Source: CAYRVX01 sp964642165 (GTDB lineage Bacteria > Planctomycetota > Phycisphaerae > SM23-33). Taken from it: a DNA stretch of 22,873 nt. The position numbers were made by a program, and so were the translations under genes. This document shows, one piece after another, positions 14,748-21,971 of the stretch. A model generated the notes under the pieces. It made no database searches and had not been told where the DNA came from. It saw only the letters and a program-made list of their open reading frames with translations. How positions within the stretch are numbered: position 1 is the first letter of the stretch; each line of letters opens with the position of its first letter. The DNA lies in NCBI GenBank assembly GCA_964642165.1, contig CAZXOC010000100.1, positions 1 to 22,873 on the forward strand. The letters run 5' to 3'.

Positions 14748-14891
14748 TGTTCGACGAGGATATTGCGTCTTCCGGACATGGGCAAGGTCCTTCCGCACGC
14801 TGACAACCGGGCGCTGGCCTGCCATCGGGGCGCCGAATCGGGGACTGGCTGCTTTTTCGGCTGGCTCGCCGCGGGAAGCGACGGTCGGCGG
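14728..14891 (-). repeat. Dispersed leader element, copy B
   Basis: This is the second copy of the element at 5402-5537, in the same orientation and with the same order of conserved blocks. It fills most of the gap between the arabinofuranosidase-like gene and the QW toroid gene. Its left end on the minus strand starts one base after the stop codon of the former. It is longer than copy A, mainly in the middle, where a GCCGAAAAAGCAGCC stretch is not shared. Promoter-like hexamers TTGCCC (14785-14780) and TATCCT (14762-14757), 17 bases apart, sit where copy A has TTGACA and GAGAAT. Confidence 0.65.
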
Positions 14892-17297
14892 CTACTTCAC
14901 GTGCCACTGGAGCGCCAGCATGGAGAACGGCGGCAGCGTCAGGCGCGTGCCGCTGGCGAAGCCGGCCAGGGCGTCCTCCTTCACGACGACCTGGGGGCGG
15001 CCGACCTCGTACTCGTTGCTGGCGGAGATCTTCTCGGCCGTGAGGAGCCAGCGCCTCGCCTTCCCCCCGGCCGCAGCGCCCGCGAACTTCACGACGACCG
15101 GTCGCGCCCGCGCCGTGTCGAGGCTCACGAGGATCAGGCCGCGGCGCTTGGCTTCGGCGAAGCCGTAGCTCCAGAGGACCGGCAGGTCACGGAGCGTCTG
15201 GGGGCCCTTGCGGCGGTCGAACGTGCCGGTGGCCTCGAACGTGGGCTCGGCGCCGCTGTGGCGGGTCTCGACGAGGTCGCCGCCGAGGACGCGGTTGGCC
15301 GTGGCGCAGGCGAGGAACGTCGGGCGGTACCGCTCGCGTCCCTTCCGCATGCACAGGGCCGTGCCCCACAGCCGCACCGGGCCGATGCCCCGCGCGTTGT
15401 AGCTGTGCTGGGCGAGCGAGAACAGCGCCTGGGTGCGGAGGTGGTGCTCCTTGAGCATGGTGAGCATGTTGTTGCAGACGTTGAGGCCGCCGCCGAGGGA
15501 CGTGACCAGGCGGTTCCGCGGTTCGAGCGGCCCGTCGCCGTGCGTGATGTGGTGGTTGACCTCGTAGATGCTCAGCTCGATGCCGTGCTTCTTCGACAGC
15601 CCGTGGTTCTGGACCATCGCGCCGGCGGGGTCGCGCGAGCGGCGGATCGCCCACGCGAACGCCCAGCGGAAGAGCTTGTCGTCCGTGTCGAAGCGCTTCG
15701 CGTCGGCCCGGGAGAGGCTCTGGATGATGTAGGGCGCCACGCCGAAGCGGTCGGCGTTGGGGCAGTGGGTCATGATCCCGTCGTTTCGCCCGACGTAGGC
15801 GGCCTGCCCGGCGGCGTGGAAGACGATGTTGGGCTTGCAGTGCGGGCTGGCCTTGCCGATCGCGACGAGGTCGTGCCAGTAGTCCGGGCCGTTGAAGCCC
15901 CCGCACTGGTAGGCCGCGGCGTTGTTCCACGCCTCGTTGCCGAACTCGACGTGGATTCGCTCGAAGACGTCCGTCCAGGGCTTGGGGTGGCCCATCTCGG
16001 CCCGTCGGCGGCCGTAGCCGACGTTCGCCGGCGCGCCGAGGTACTCCAGGAAGCGCTTCATCTCGTCGCGCTTCAGCGTGCCGGGCAGGCAGTACCACGG
16101 CTCGGCGCCGATGTGCTCGCAGAGGACGTACATCTGGTGGAGGCTGTAGGGGTCGCGGCACTGGCGTTCGTAGGGGCCGAGCTTCGCGCCGGGGCGGCTG
16201 TTGTACGCGTGCGAGCGCAGCGGCGGCGCGAGCGTGTTGTCGATCGTGCTGCCGCCCATCTGGAGCTTGCGGACCGGCCCGGGCCCGAAGCGCTTCAGCA
16301 TCGCCACGCAGTCGTCCCGGAAGGCCGTCGCCTGGGCGTCGCCGGCCATCCGGATCGACACGTCGTCGAGGAGCACGTCGCCGCCGGTCGCCTCGAAGAT
16401 GAACTTCAGGTGCGGGTTGTCCTTCGGGCCCTGCGGCTCGGGCACCTTGTCGATGACGAGGACCTGCTCGACCTTCCTCCACGCCGCCGGCGGCTTGATC
16501 TCGGCCGAGGCGCCCCATCGCTGGTCCGGGCCGACCTTCAGCGTCGGCTCGCCCCCGGCCGCCTTCGCGTGGAAGCGGACGTGCCACGTGCCGTTCGTCT
16601 GCCCGTAGCGCTGGTAGTGCGTGGCGAAGCGGAAGTGGGCCTTGCCGGCAGAGCCCTTCAGCTTCAGCGCCGCGCACCCGAACGACCCCGGCGGGGTCTC
16701 GCCGATGACGATCTCGTTGTGCTTGCTCGTCCAGTAGCCGTCCCGCCCGCGGAAGCAGCCGTCCTTCAGGCGGCTCCGCTCCACCATGAAGCCGCCGCCC
16801 TGCGGCAGGGGGCTGAGCTTGCGGTCCCACAGGAAGTAGCGGAAGGGCTTGTCCCGCCCCTGGTGCCGGAACGGGCGCGTGGCGATGCCCCGGATCGTGC
16901 CGGTGGTCCACTTCGACGGCCCGGAGAGGATCGTGTACGTGCCGCCTTGGAGGATCTTGTCCCAGTCCGAGCCGCCGCCGAACCACGTGGCCGCCCCGTC
17001 GGCGCCGCTGCCGGGGCCGAAGTGGCACCGCCGGTAGCTCGTGCCCTCGAAGTTCTCCCGCGCCCGGTCCTTCACCAGCGCCGCGCCGGAGTAGTAGGCG
17101 TCGCCGCCGAGGTTGATGCCGAAGCGGCTGGTGTCCTTGACCAGCACCTTGTCGGTCAGCTCGACGACGGTGGGCTCCGGCTCCGCGGCGGCGGCCGCCC
17201 GGCGAAGGGCCTGCTGCGACAGCGCCACCAACAGCTCCACCGCGAGCCACGCCAGGACGAAGAAGGCGACACGATGGCGACGGGCGTTGTGCTTCAT
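14892..17297 (-). CDS. Secreted clan GH-A arabinofuranosidase-like glycoside hydrolase
   Basis: The protein has 801 residues. Residues about 8-38 form a signal peptide or signal anchor (AFFVLAWLAVELLVALS). Residues about 45-170 and 170-320 are beta-rich; the latter resembles a carbohydrate-binding jelly roll (HVRFHAKAAGG, then GGDVLLDDVSIRM). Residues about 325-650 are a TIM barrel with clan GH-A hallmarks: VEFGNEAWNNA gives the Asn454-Glu455 acid/base pair and SIYEVNHH gives nucleophile candidate Glu579. A C-terminal beta-sandwich (LILVSLDTARARPVVVKFAG, ending SMLALQWHVK) completes the layout of GH51-like enzymes that release arabinofuranose from plant polysaccharides; GH39 or GH79 relatives cannot be excluded. 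ATG 17297 has AAAGGA seven bases upstream. It is second in the minus-strand group, and is clearly GC-richer than the toroid gene that follows. Confidence 0.82.
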   Translation of the reverse strand: MKHNARRHRVAFFVLAWLAVELLVALSQQALRRAAAAAEPEPTVVELTDKVLVKDTSRFGINLGGDAYYSGAALVKDRARENFEGTSYRRCHFGPGSGADGAATWFGGGSDWDKILQGGTYTILSGPSKWTTGTIRGIATRPFRHQGRDKPFRYFLWDRKLSPLPQGGGFMVERSRLKDGCFRGRDGYWTSKHNEIVIGETPPGSFGCAALKLKGSAGKAHFRFATHYQRYGQTNGTWHVRFHAKAAGGEPTLKVGPDQRWGASAEIKPPAAWRKVEQVLVIDKVPEPQGPKDNPHLKFIFEATGGDVLLDDVSIRMAGDAQATAFRDDCVAMLKRFGPGPVRKLQMGGSTIDNTLAPPLRSHAYNSRPGAKLGPYERQCRDPYSLHQMYVLCEHIGAEPWYCLPGTLKRDEMKRFLEYLGAPANVGYGRRRAEMGHPKPWTDVFERIHVEFGNEAWNNAAAYQCGGFNGPDYWHDLVAIGKASPHCKPNIVFHAAGQAAYVGRNDGIMTHCPNADRFGVAPYIIQSLSRADAKRFDTDDKLFRWAFAWAIRRSRDPAGAMVQNHGLSKKHGIELSIYEVNHHITHGDGPLEPRNRLVTSLGGGLNVCNNMLTMLKEHHLRTQALFSLAQHSYNARGIGPVRLWGTALCMRKGRERYRPTFLACATANRVLGGDLVETRHSGAEPTFEATGTFDRRKGPQTLRDLPVLWSYGFAEAKRRGLILVSLDTARARPVVVKFAGAAAGGKARRWLLTAEKISASNEYEVGRPQVVVKEDALAGFASGTRLTLPPFSMLALQWHVK

Positions 17298-17368
17298 CGG
17301 ATGGTCCTTTCCTCTCCGCCCTGCCGCGCTTCCGCGGCGGGGGCGCGCTCGACCAACTATGGAACGGC

Positions 17369-17390
17369 GCCGGTCGTCCTTGCGACCGGC
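17369..17390 (-). terminator. Hairpin between two minus-strand genes
   Basis: GCCGGTCG (17369-17376) and CGACCGGC (17383-17390) are perfect inverted arms with a six-base loop, 14 bases past the stop codon of the 17404-18804 gene. There is no U-run, so a strong intrinsic terminator is unlikely; it could be an mRNA-stabilising or partially terminating hairpin. Confidence 0.35.
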
Positions 17391-17403
17391 CCGGCGGCGC
17401 GTT

Positions 17404-18804
17404 TCACGTCCCGCCCTTCCGCCGGCTCTTGCGGCGGACCTCGTCGGCGATCCGGTCGGCCCGGTCGCGGTAGGCCCCCCACATCGCGTGGACGAACGGC
17501 CCGCCGGATGCGCCAATGGCGGCCCGGCCTTCCTTGCCGGCGACCTCCTCGGCCACCCACCGGTCCACGTAGTCGAAGAAGGCGTCGTGGTTCCAGTCGC
17601 CCGTGGCGCCCGTCAGCCGGGCCGCGAGGGCCTGGCCGACCCACGTCGGGCCGTTCAGCTTGCGGTAGCCCTCGGACTTGTGCCCGTTGTTCGCGCCCCG
17701 AAACGGCGGGCCGGACCACTGGCCCGGCGGCAGGTGCTCGTGCTCGCGGAGCTTGTTCGTGTTGATCCGCCAGAGGGCCTTCTGCCCGCGCCAGCCCTTG
17801 CCGTGGTAGGTCTGCTGGTCCTCGGCGAAGGAGGCCCGAACGCCTCGCATCCCGGCGTGGTCGAGGACGATGCCGGCGAAGAGGATCGGCCACTTCCGCC
17901 CCGAATGATGCCCGCCGTTGGCCCGCCAGAGGTCGCTGTCGGACTGCGTGATGCCGTACAGGTCGATGCCGAGCTGGACGAAGCGCAGCAGGAGCGTCTC
18001 GTGGCGCTTCTCCGGGTCGTCCAGCAGGAGCATCAGGGCGACGCGGGAGACGATGTGTGTGATCTCGCGGCCGTAGTCGGGCATGTTCTCCAGCGGATGC
18101 ATCGCGCGGCCGGGCCACTCGTAGAAATGGTCCAGCCAGATCCGCTGGAGGAAGCGTTCGTGCAGCGCCCGGTCGGGCAGGGGTCCGGCGGGCTTGAGCC
18201 GCGGCAGCCGGTCGCGCCGGAGCTGCCGGGCGCGGAAGGCTGGCTTGAGCTTGCCGCAGTAGGGGGGGCGGAAGGCGTCGTCAACCGGCGGGGCGGCCAG
18301 GCACGTCAGGACGGCGGCCGTCCGCAGCGGGCCGCGGCAGTACTGGCCCTTGACGGTCTCGGGCGTGCGGTCGCCGACCTTCCGGACGCTGTGTGTGGAG
18401 ACCAGCGATTCGCCCGGCAGGAGCCTGCGCGGGAACGTCGCGCGGAGCGCGTTGTCGTAGCCGTGGATGCGGTCGTCGTAGCCCTGCCGCTTGCCGGCGG
18501 GGGGGTTGACGACGGAGCCGCTCCGTCCCGGCGCCGGCGCGGGCGTCACGCCGCGGACGGTGACCGGCCCGACGACCCACCAGTCGCCGGTGACGAATCG
18601 CCCGACGCGCGCCGGCGCGTCGAACGTCCACGTGATGCCGTACTGGGCGGCGGACGCGGCGCGTGCTTGTTCGGCGCCGGGCGCCGGCGTGGCGGCGCTC
18701 AGGAGCGTCAGCCACAGCGCGGTGCGGGCGGACATGGAGACGCCGAGGATCTCGGCGTCGTGCCGGTCGGCGATGACGAACAGGACGTTGGGGCGGTCGG
18801 GCAT
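17404..18804 (-). CDS. Secreted protein of unknown function with a sulfatase-type N-terminal leader (chimera)
   Basis: The frame encodes 466 residues in two unlike parts. Residues 4-21 (RPNVLFVIADRHDAEILG) are the start of an alkaline-phosphatase-superfamily sulfatase, including the usual RPN-ADD-type strand, but no sulfatase body follows. From Met24 a normal signal peptide appears (MSARTALWLTLLSAATPAPG), then the main protein: YGITWTFDAPARVGRFVTGD, GSVVNPPAGKRQGYDDRI, PGESLVSTHS. The later part is helical with many Trp/His (LWRANGGHHSGRKWPILFAG) and may be a toroid. I know of similar planctomycete proteins but no assigned function. ATG 18804 has an excellent GAGAGGAGG seven bases upstream; ATG 18735, which would restore the signal peptide to the N-terminus, has no clear ribosome-binding site. 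If translation starts at 18804 the signal is internal. It is first in the minus-strand group. Confidence 0.75.
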   Translation of the reverse strand: MPDRPNVLFVIADRHDAEILGVSMSARTALWLTLLSAATPAPGAEQARAASAAQYGITWTFDAPARVGRFVTGDWWVVGPVTVRGVTPAPAPGRSGSVVNPPAGKRQGYDDRIHGYDNALRATFPRRLLPGESLVSTHSVRKVGDRTPETVKGQYCRGPLRTAAVLTCLAAPPVDDAFRPPYCGKLKPAFRARQLRRDRLPRLKPAGPLPDRALHERFLQRIWLDHFYEWPGRAMHPLENMPDYGREITHIVSRVALMLLLDDPEKRHETLLLRFVQLGIDLYGITQSDSDLWRANGGHHSGRKWPILFAGIVLDHAGMRGVRASFAEDQQTYHGKGWRGQKALWRINTNKLREHEHLPPGQWSGPPFRGANNGHKSEGYRKLNGPTWVGQALAARLTGATGDWNHDAFFDYVDRWVAEEVAGKEGRAAIGASGGPFVHAMWGAYRDRADRIADEVRRKSRRKGGT

Positions 18805-19021
18805 GCGACGGCCTCCTCTCGGCGCGCGGGCGGGGGTGCCCGGGCGGCGTGGGGCATTCTACGGCCGGCGAGCCGCGATGCCCAGCGGCAGCGGACCCCC
18901 CGGGGGCCCGGGCGGTTCGCCGAACGGCGCTATTCCCTTGCGGACGCCGCGGGAAGGCGGCAATCTGGTGCCCTGGACAGATAGTCTGGACACGCGGTCC
19001 CTCACGAGCGGAAAGGAGCCC
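18805..19021. promoter_or_regulatory. Divergent intergenic region
   Basis: This 217-bp gap separates the minus-strand gene at 18804 from the plus-strand lipoprotein gene, so it must hold promoters for both groups. I could not identify convincing -35/-10 pairs. The GC-rich centre contains CCCCCCGGGGG-type inverted sequence around 18895-18905. Confidence 0.4.
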
Positions 19022-20236
19022 ATGATGAGGCGAGTGTTGGCGATCTTGGTCGTGGCGATGGGGATGCTGGGCGGCTGCGCGGCGTCCGACGGGACGTTCG
19101 GCGGCGACGTGGCCTTCCTGGAGAAGCACACGGACGTCATCGTGCTGTCCGACGCGGCGGGCCGGGCGAAGGTGGCCGTCGCGCCGGCCTGGCAGGGACG
19201 CGTGATGACCAGCACGCCGGGAGGCGACGGGGGGCTGAGTCTCGGCTGGATCTACTACGACCACATCGCCTCCGGGAAGATCGACTCCCACATGAACGCC
19301 TTCGGCGGCGAGGACCGCTTCTGGATGGGCCCCGAGGGCGGGCAGTACGCCATCTTCTTCCAGCCGGGAGCGAAGTTCGTTTTCGCCGACTGGCAGACGC
19401 CGGCCGTCATCGACACCGAGGCCTACGACGTGGTCAGCAAGTCCCCCGCGGAGGTCCGCTTCCGCAAGGCGGCCAAGCTGACCAACCACTCGGGCACGAA
19501 GTTCGACCTCCGGATCGACCGCGCCGTCCGCCTGCTCAGCCGCGAGCGGGCCGCCCGGGAGCTGGGCGCGGCGATCGACCCGGGCGTCCAGGCCGTCGTG
19601 TACGAGTCCGACAACCAGATCACCAACACGGGCAAGGAGGCGTGGAAGAAGGAGAGCGGCCTGCTGTCGATCTGGATCCTGAGCATGTACAACCCCTCGC
19701 CGAGGACGACGGTGGTGATCCCGTTCGTGCCCGGGCCCCAGGAGCAGCTCGGGCGGAAGGTCAACGACGCGTACTTCGGGGAGATCTCGCCCGACCGGCT
19801 GATCGTGAAGGACGACCGCCTGTTCTTCCGCTGCGACGGGAAGAGCCGCGGGAAGATCGGGCTGTCGCCGAAGCGTGCCAAGTCGATCGCCGGCAGCTAC
19901 GACGCGGCCAACCGGATCCTCACCCTCGTGCAGTACAACAAGCCCGCCGGCGCGACGGACTACGTCAACTCGATGTGGGAGCTCCAGAAGCACCCCTACG
20001 CCGGCGACGTGGTCAACAGCTACAACGACGGGCCGACCACGCCCGGCGGCAAGCCCCTCGGGCCGTTCTACGAGCTGGAGTCGTCCTCCCCGGCCGCGGC
20101 GCTGAAGCCCGGCGAGTCCATCCGCCACATCCACCGGACGTTCCATTTCCACGGGCCCGAGGCGGCGCTCGACGCCATCGCCCGCAAGACCCTCGGCGTG
20201 GGCCTGAAGGAGACCAAGGCGGCCTTCGGAACGTGA
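19022..20236 (+). CDS. DUF6786-like lipoprotein (mutarotase-type beta-sandwich)
   Basis: The protein has 404 residues. Residues 1-19 are a lipoprotein signal with lipobox LGGC and Cys19 as the lipidation site, so it is membrane-anchored. The mature part is beta-rich and matches what I know of the DUF6786 family, which has a galactose-mutarotase/aldose-epimerase-like supersandwich: VAVAPAWQGRVMTST, the aromatic FGGEDRFWMGPEGGQYAIFF block, VYESDNQITNTG, and an ESSSPAAALKPGESIRHIHR end typical of mutarotase-fold proteins. A sugar-binding or sugar-converting role is an inference from the fold. GGAAAGGAG lies just before ATG 19022; the next codon is also ATG (19025) and has better spacing. It is followed after 26 bp by the DUF5060/apiosidase-like gene, probably in one transcript. 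Confidence 0.82.
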   Translation: MMRRVLAILVVAMGMLGGCAASDGTFGGDVAFLEKHTDVIVLSDAAGRAKVAVAPAWQGRVMTSTPGGDGGLSLGWIYYDHIASGKIDSHMNAFGGEDRFWMGPEGGQYAIFFQPGAKFVFADWQTPAVIDTEAYDVVSKSPAEVRFRKAAKLTNHSGTKFDLRIDRAVRLLSRERAARELGAAIDPGVQAVVYESDNQITNTGKEAWKKESGLLSIWILSMYNPSPRTTVVIPFVPGPQEQLGRKVNDAYFGEISPDRLIVKDDRLFFRCDGKSRGKIGLSPKRAKSIAGSYDAANRILTLVQYNKPAGATDYVNSMWELQKHPYAGDVVNSYNDGPTTPGGKPLGPFYELESSSPAAALKPGESIRHIHRTFHFHGPEAALDAIARKTLGVGLKETKAAFGT

Positions 20237-20262
20237 CCGGGCGCCGGGCGGGAGAGGGATCC

Positions 20263-21822
20263 ATGGCGCATCCGTCCGCGATGCTCGCCGCGCTGTGCGC
20301 CCTGGCCGCGCCGGGCGGGGCGGAGGGTCCGCGAATGACCGTCGGCCGGTGGGGGCGGTTCGAGGTCGCCGTGGAGAACCGGCGCCGCTACGCGGACCCG
20401 TACCGCGACGTGACGCTGGCGGCGACGTTCACGCGCCCCGACGGGCGGCGGGTGACGTTCTGGGGTTTCCACGACGGCGGGGCGACGTGGCGGGTCCGCT
20501 TCCTGCCCGATGCGCTCGGCACGTGGCGGTACGCCGCGCGCTTCTCCGACGGCTCGCCGGGCGCGGACGGGCGGTTTCGCTGCGTGCGGTCGGACACCCC
20601 CGGGATGATCTCCGCCGACGAGGCGAACCCGACGTGGTTCGGCTTCCGCGGCGGGGGCCGCGTGCTGGTCCGCAGCTTCCACGTGGGCGACCGCTTCTTC
20701 GCGTCGAACTGGCCGGCCGCCAAGCGCGGGGCCTTCCTCGACTGGGCGCAGAAGCAGGGCTACAACATGCTGTCCGTCGCCAGCCACTACCTGAACCGCG
20801 CCCAGCGCGGGCGCGGCGCCGGCTGGCGGACGCCGGACCTCTGGCCGCTCGACGCGGGCGAGTGGCGCGGGATGGAGGCCGTCCTCGACGACCTGGCCCG
20901 CCGCCGGATGATGGTCTACCCGTTCGCCGGCTTCTTCGGGCAGGCGTCGGACTTCCCGACGAAGGCGGCCGACCAGGAGCTGTACGTCCGCTACGCCCTG
21001 GCGCGCCTCGGGCCGTACTGGAACGTCCTGTTTAACGTCGCCGGGCCCGAGCCGCTCATCAAGGCGCGGGCCTTCCGCAGCGCGATGGGCAAGGGCGACG
21101 TCAACCGGCTCGGCGCCCTGATCGCCCGCCTCGACCCGTTCGCCCACCTGCTGTCGGTGCACAATCCCAGCGGCGCCGACCCGTTCCGCGGGCAGGCGTG
21201 GACGAGCTTCGTGACGCTCCAGGGCGGCAAGGGCGCCGAGCCGGCGAAGGTTCGGGCGTTCCTCGCCGCGAGCCGCACCGCCGGCAAGCCGACGTACGCC
21301 CAGGAGGTGTTCTGGCCGGGGAACAAGCACCACGCGCGGCTGAGCGACGATGACATTCGCAAGAAGGCATACGTCCTCCTGCTGAGCGGCGCGGCGATCA
21401 ACTACGCCGACATGAACGGCAACAGCTCGTCGGGCTTCAGCGGCAGCATGGAGCTGGGCGAGCGGATCCAGCGCCGGCACGACATCGTGAAGGCCGTGTG
21501 GGACTTCTTCGAGACGCTGCCCTTCCACGAGATGGCGCCGCGCCAGGACCTGGTCGACCGCGGCACGTGCCTCGCCAAGCCCCCCGAGCGCTACCTGGTG
21601 TACCTGGATGGGGGCGGGGCGGTGAGCGTGAAGCTGGCGGGCGGCACGTACGCCGTCGAGTGGATCAACGCGCGGGGCACGTCCGACCGCCGCCCGTCCG
21701 GAACGACGTCGACGGGAGGGGCGCTGAAGGCGCCGGACGGCGGCGACTGGGTGCTGCATCTGGCGCGAAGGCGGGGTTCGAGGGCGGACGCGGAACCAGC
21801 GCGGGACAAGTCCCGCCGCTAA
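20263..21822 (+). CDS. DUF5060/apiosidase-like (GH140-type) glycoside hydrolase
   Basis: The protein has 519 residues with a short N-terminal signal (residues 1-20). Residues about 27-110 form a DUF5060 Ig-like domain (RFEVAVENRRRYADPYRDVT, then VRFLPDALGTWRYAARF). Residues about 120-420 form a TIM barrel of the DUF4038/GH140 type (RSFHVGDRFFASNWP, GYNMLSVASHY, WPLDAGEWRGMEAVLDDLAR, YPFAGFFGQ). Candidate catalytic acids are Glu263 (NVAGPEP) and Glu348 (YAQEVFWPGN), placed by analogy only; the usual WN-x-GEE sequence is modified to FNVAGPE. A short C-terminal beta domain follows (RYLVYLDGGGAVSVKLAGG). GH140 enzymes remove apiose from rhamnogalacturonan II. The last residues (ARDKSRR) and the stop codon are encoded by a hairpin repeat, so the native C-terminus was probably shifted. 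GGAGAGGG precedes ATG 20263. Confidence 0.83.
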   Translation: MAHPSAMLAALCALAAPGGAEGPRMTVGRWGRFEVAVENRRRYADPYRDVTLAATFTRPDGRRVTFWGFHDGGATWRVRFLPDALGTWRYAARFSDGSPGADGRFRCVRSDTPGMISADEANPTWFGFRGGGRVLVRSFHVGDRFFASNWPAAKRGAFLDWAQKQGYNMLSVASHYLNRAQRGRGAGWRTPDLWPLDAGEWRGMEAVLDDLARRRMMVYPFAGFFGQASDFPTKAADQELYVRYALARLGPYWNVLFNVAGPEPLIKARAFRSAMGKGDVNRLGALIARLDPFAHLLSVHNPSGADPFRGQAWTSFVTLQGGKGAEPAKVRAFLAASRTAGKPTYAQEVFWPGNKHHARLSDDDIRKKAYVLLLSGAAINYADMNGNSSSGFSGSMELGERIQRRHDIVKAVWDFFETLPFHEMAPRQDLVDRGTCLAKPPERYLVYLDGGGAVSVKLAGGTYAVEWINARGTSDRRPSGTTSTGGALKAPDGGDWVLHLARRRGSRADAEPARDKSRR

Positions 21823-21828
21823 ACGGCG
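21801..21828 (-). repeat. CGTTTAGCGG hairpin repeat, copy 1
   Basis: Read on the minus strand, CGCCGTTTAGCGG is followed by a seven-base stem GCGGGAC, loop TT, and GTCCCGC. It overlaps the last codons and TAA stop of the apiosidase-like gene. It faces copy 2 (inverted, about 35 bp apart). Confidence 0.75.
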
Positions 21829-21863
21829 CAGAGAGGGTCCATTGGCGTGCGCCGGTCGCCGCG

Positions 21864-21893
21864 CGCCGTTTAGCGGGCCCGCTCGCGGGCCGC
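21864..21893 (+). repeat. CGTTTAGCGG hairpin repeat, copy 2
   Basis: CGCCGTTTAGCGG is followed by stem GGCCCGC, loop TC, GCGGGCC. It lies in the 149-bp gap between the convergent apiosidase-like and CPBP genes and could act as a bidirectional transcription end together with copy 1. Confidence 0.75.
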
Positions 21894-21971
21894 TTCTTCG
21901 CCCATCCACCCTCGGCGGCGGTCCGCCCAACGGCTCGCAGAATCGTCTCGCTCGTCATTCCGTCGGCTCCG

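Noticed and set aside
15187..17250. Long minus-strand frame in another phase of the arabinofuranosidase-like gene
   Set aside because: Frame-shifted shadow with Arg/Gly/Pro-rich product; the true frame carries the GNE and YEVN motifs.
14442..17765. Very long plus-strand open frame opposite the arabinofuranosidase-like gene and its neighbours
   Set aside because: It crosses three minus-strand genes and a gap, has low-complexity Ala/Arg/Val/Leu composition, and no family signature.
18281..21930. Long minus-strand frames opposite the lipoprotein and apiosidase-like genes
   Set aside because: High-GC antisense shadows without signal peptides, domains or ribosome-binding sites.
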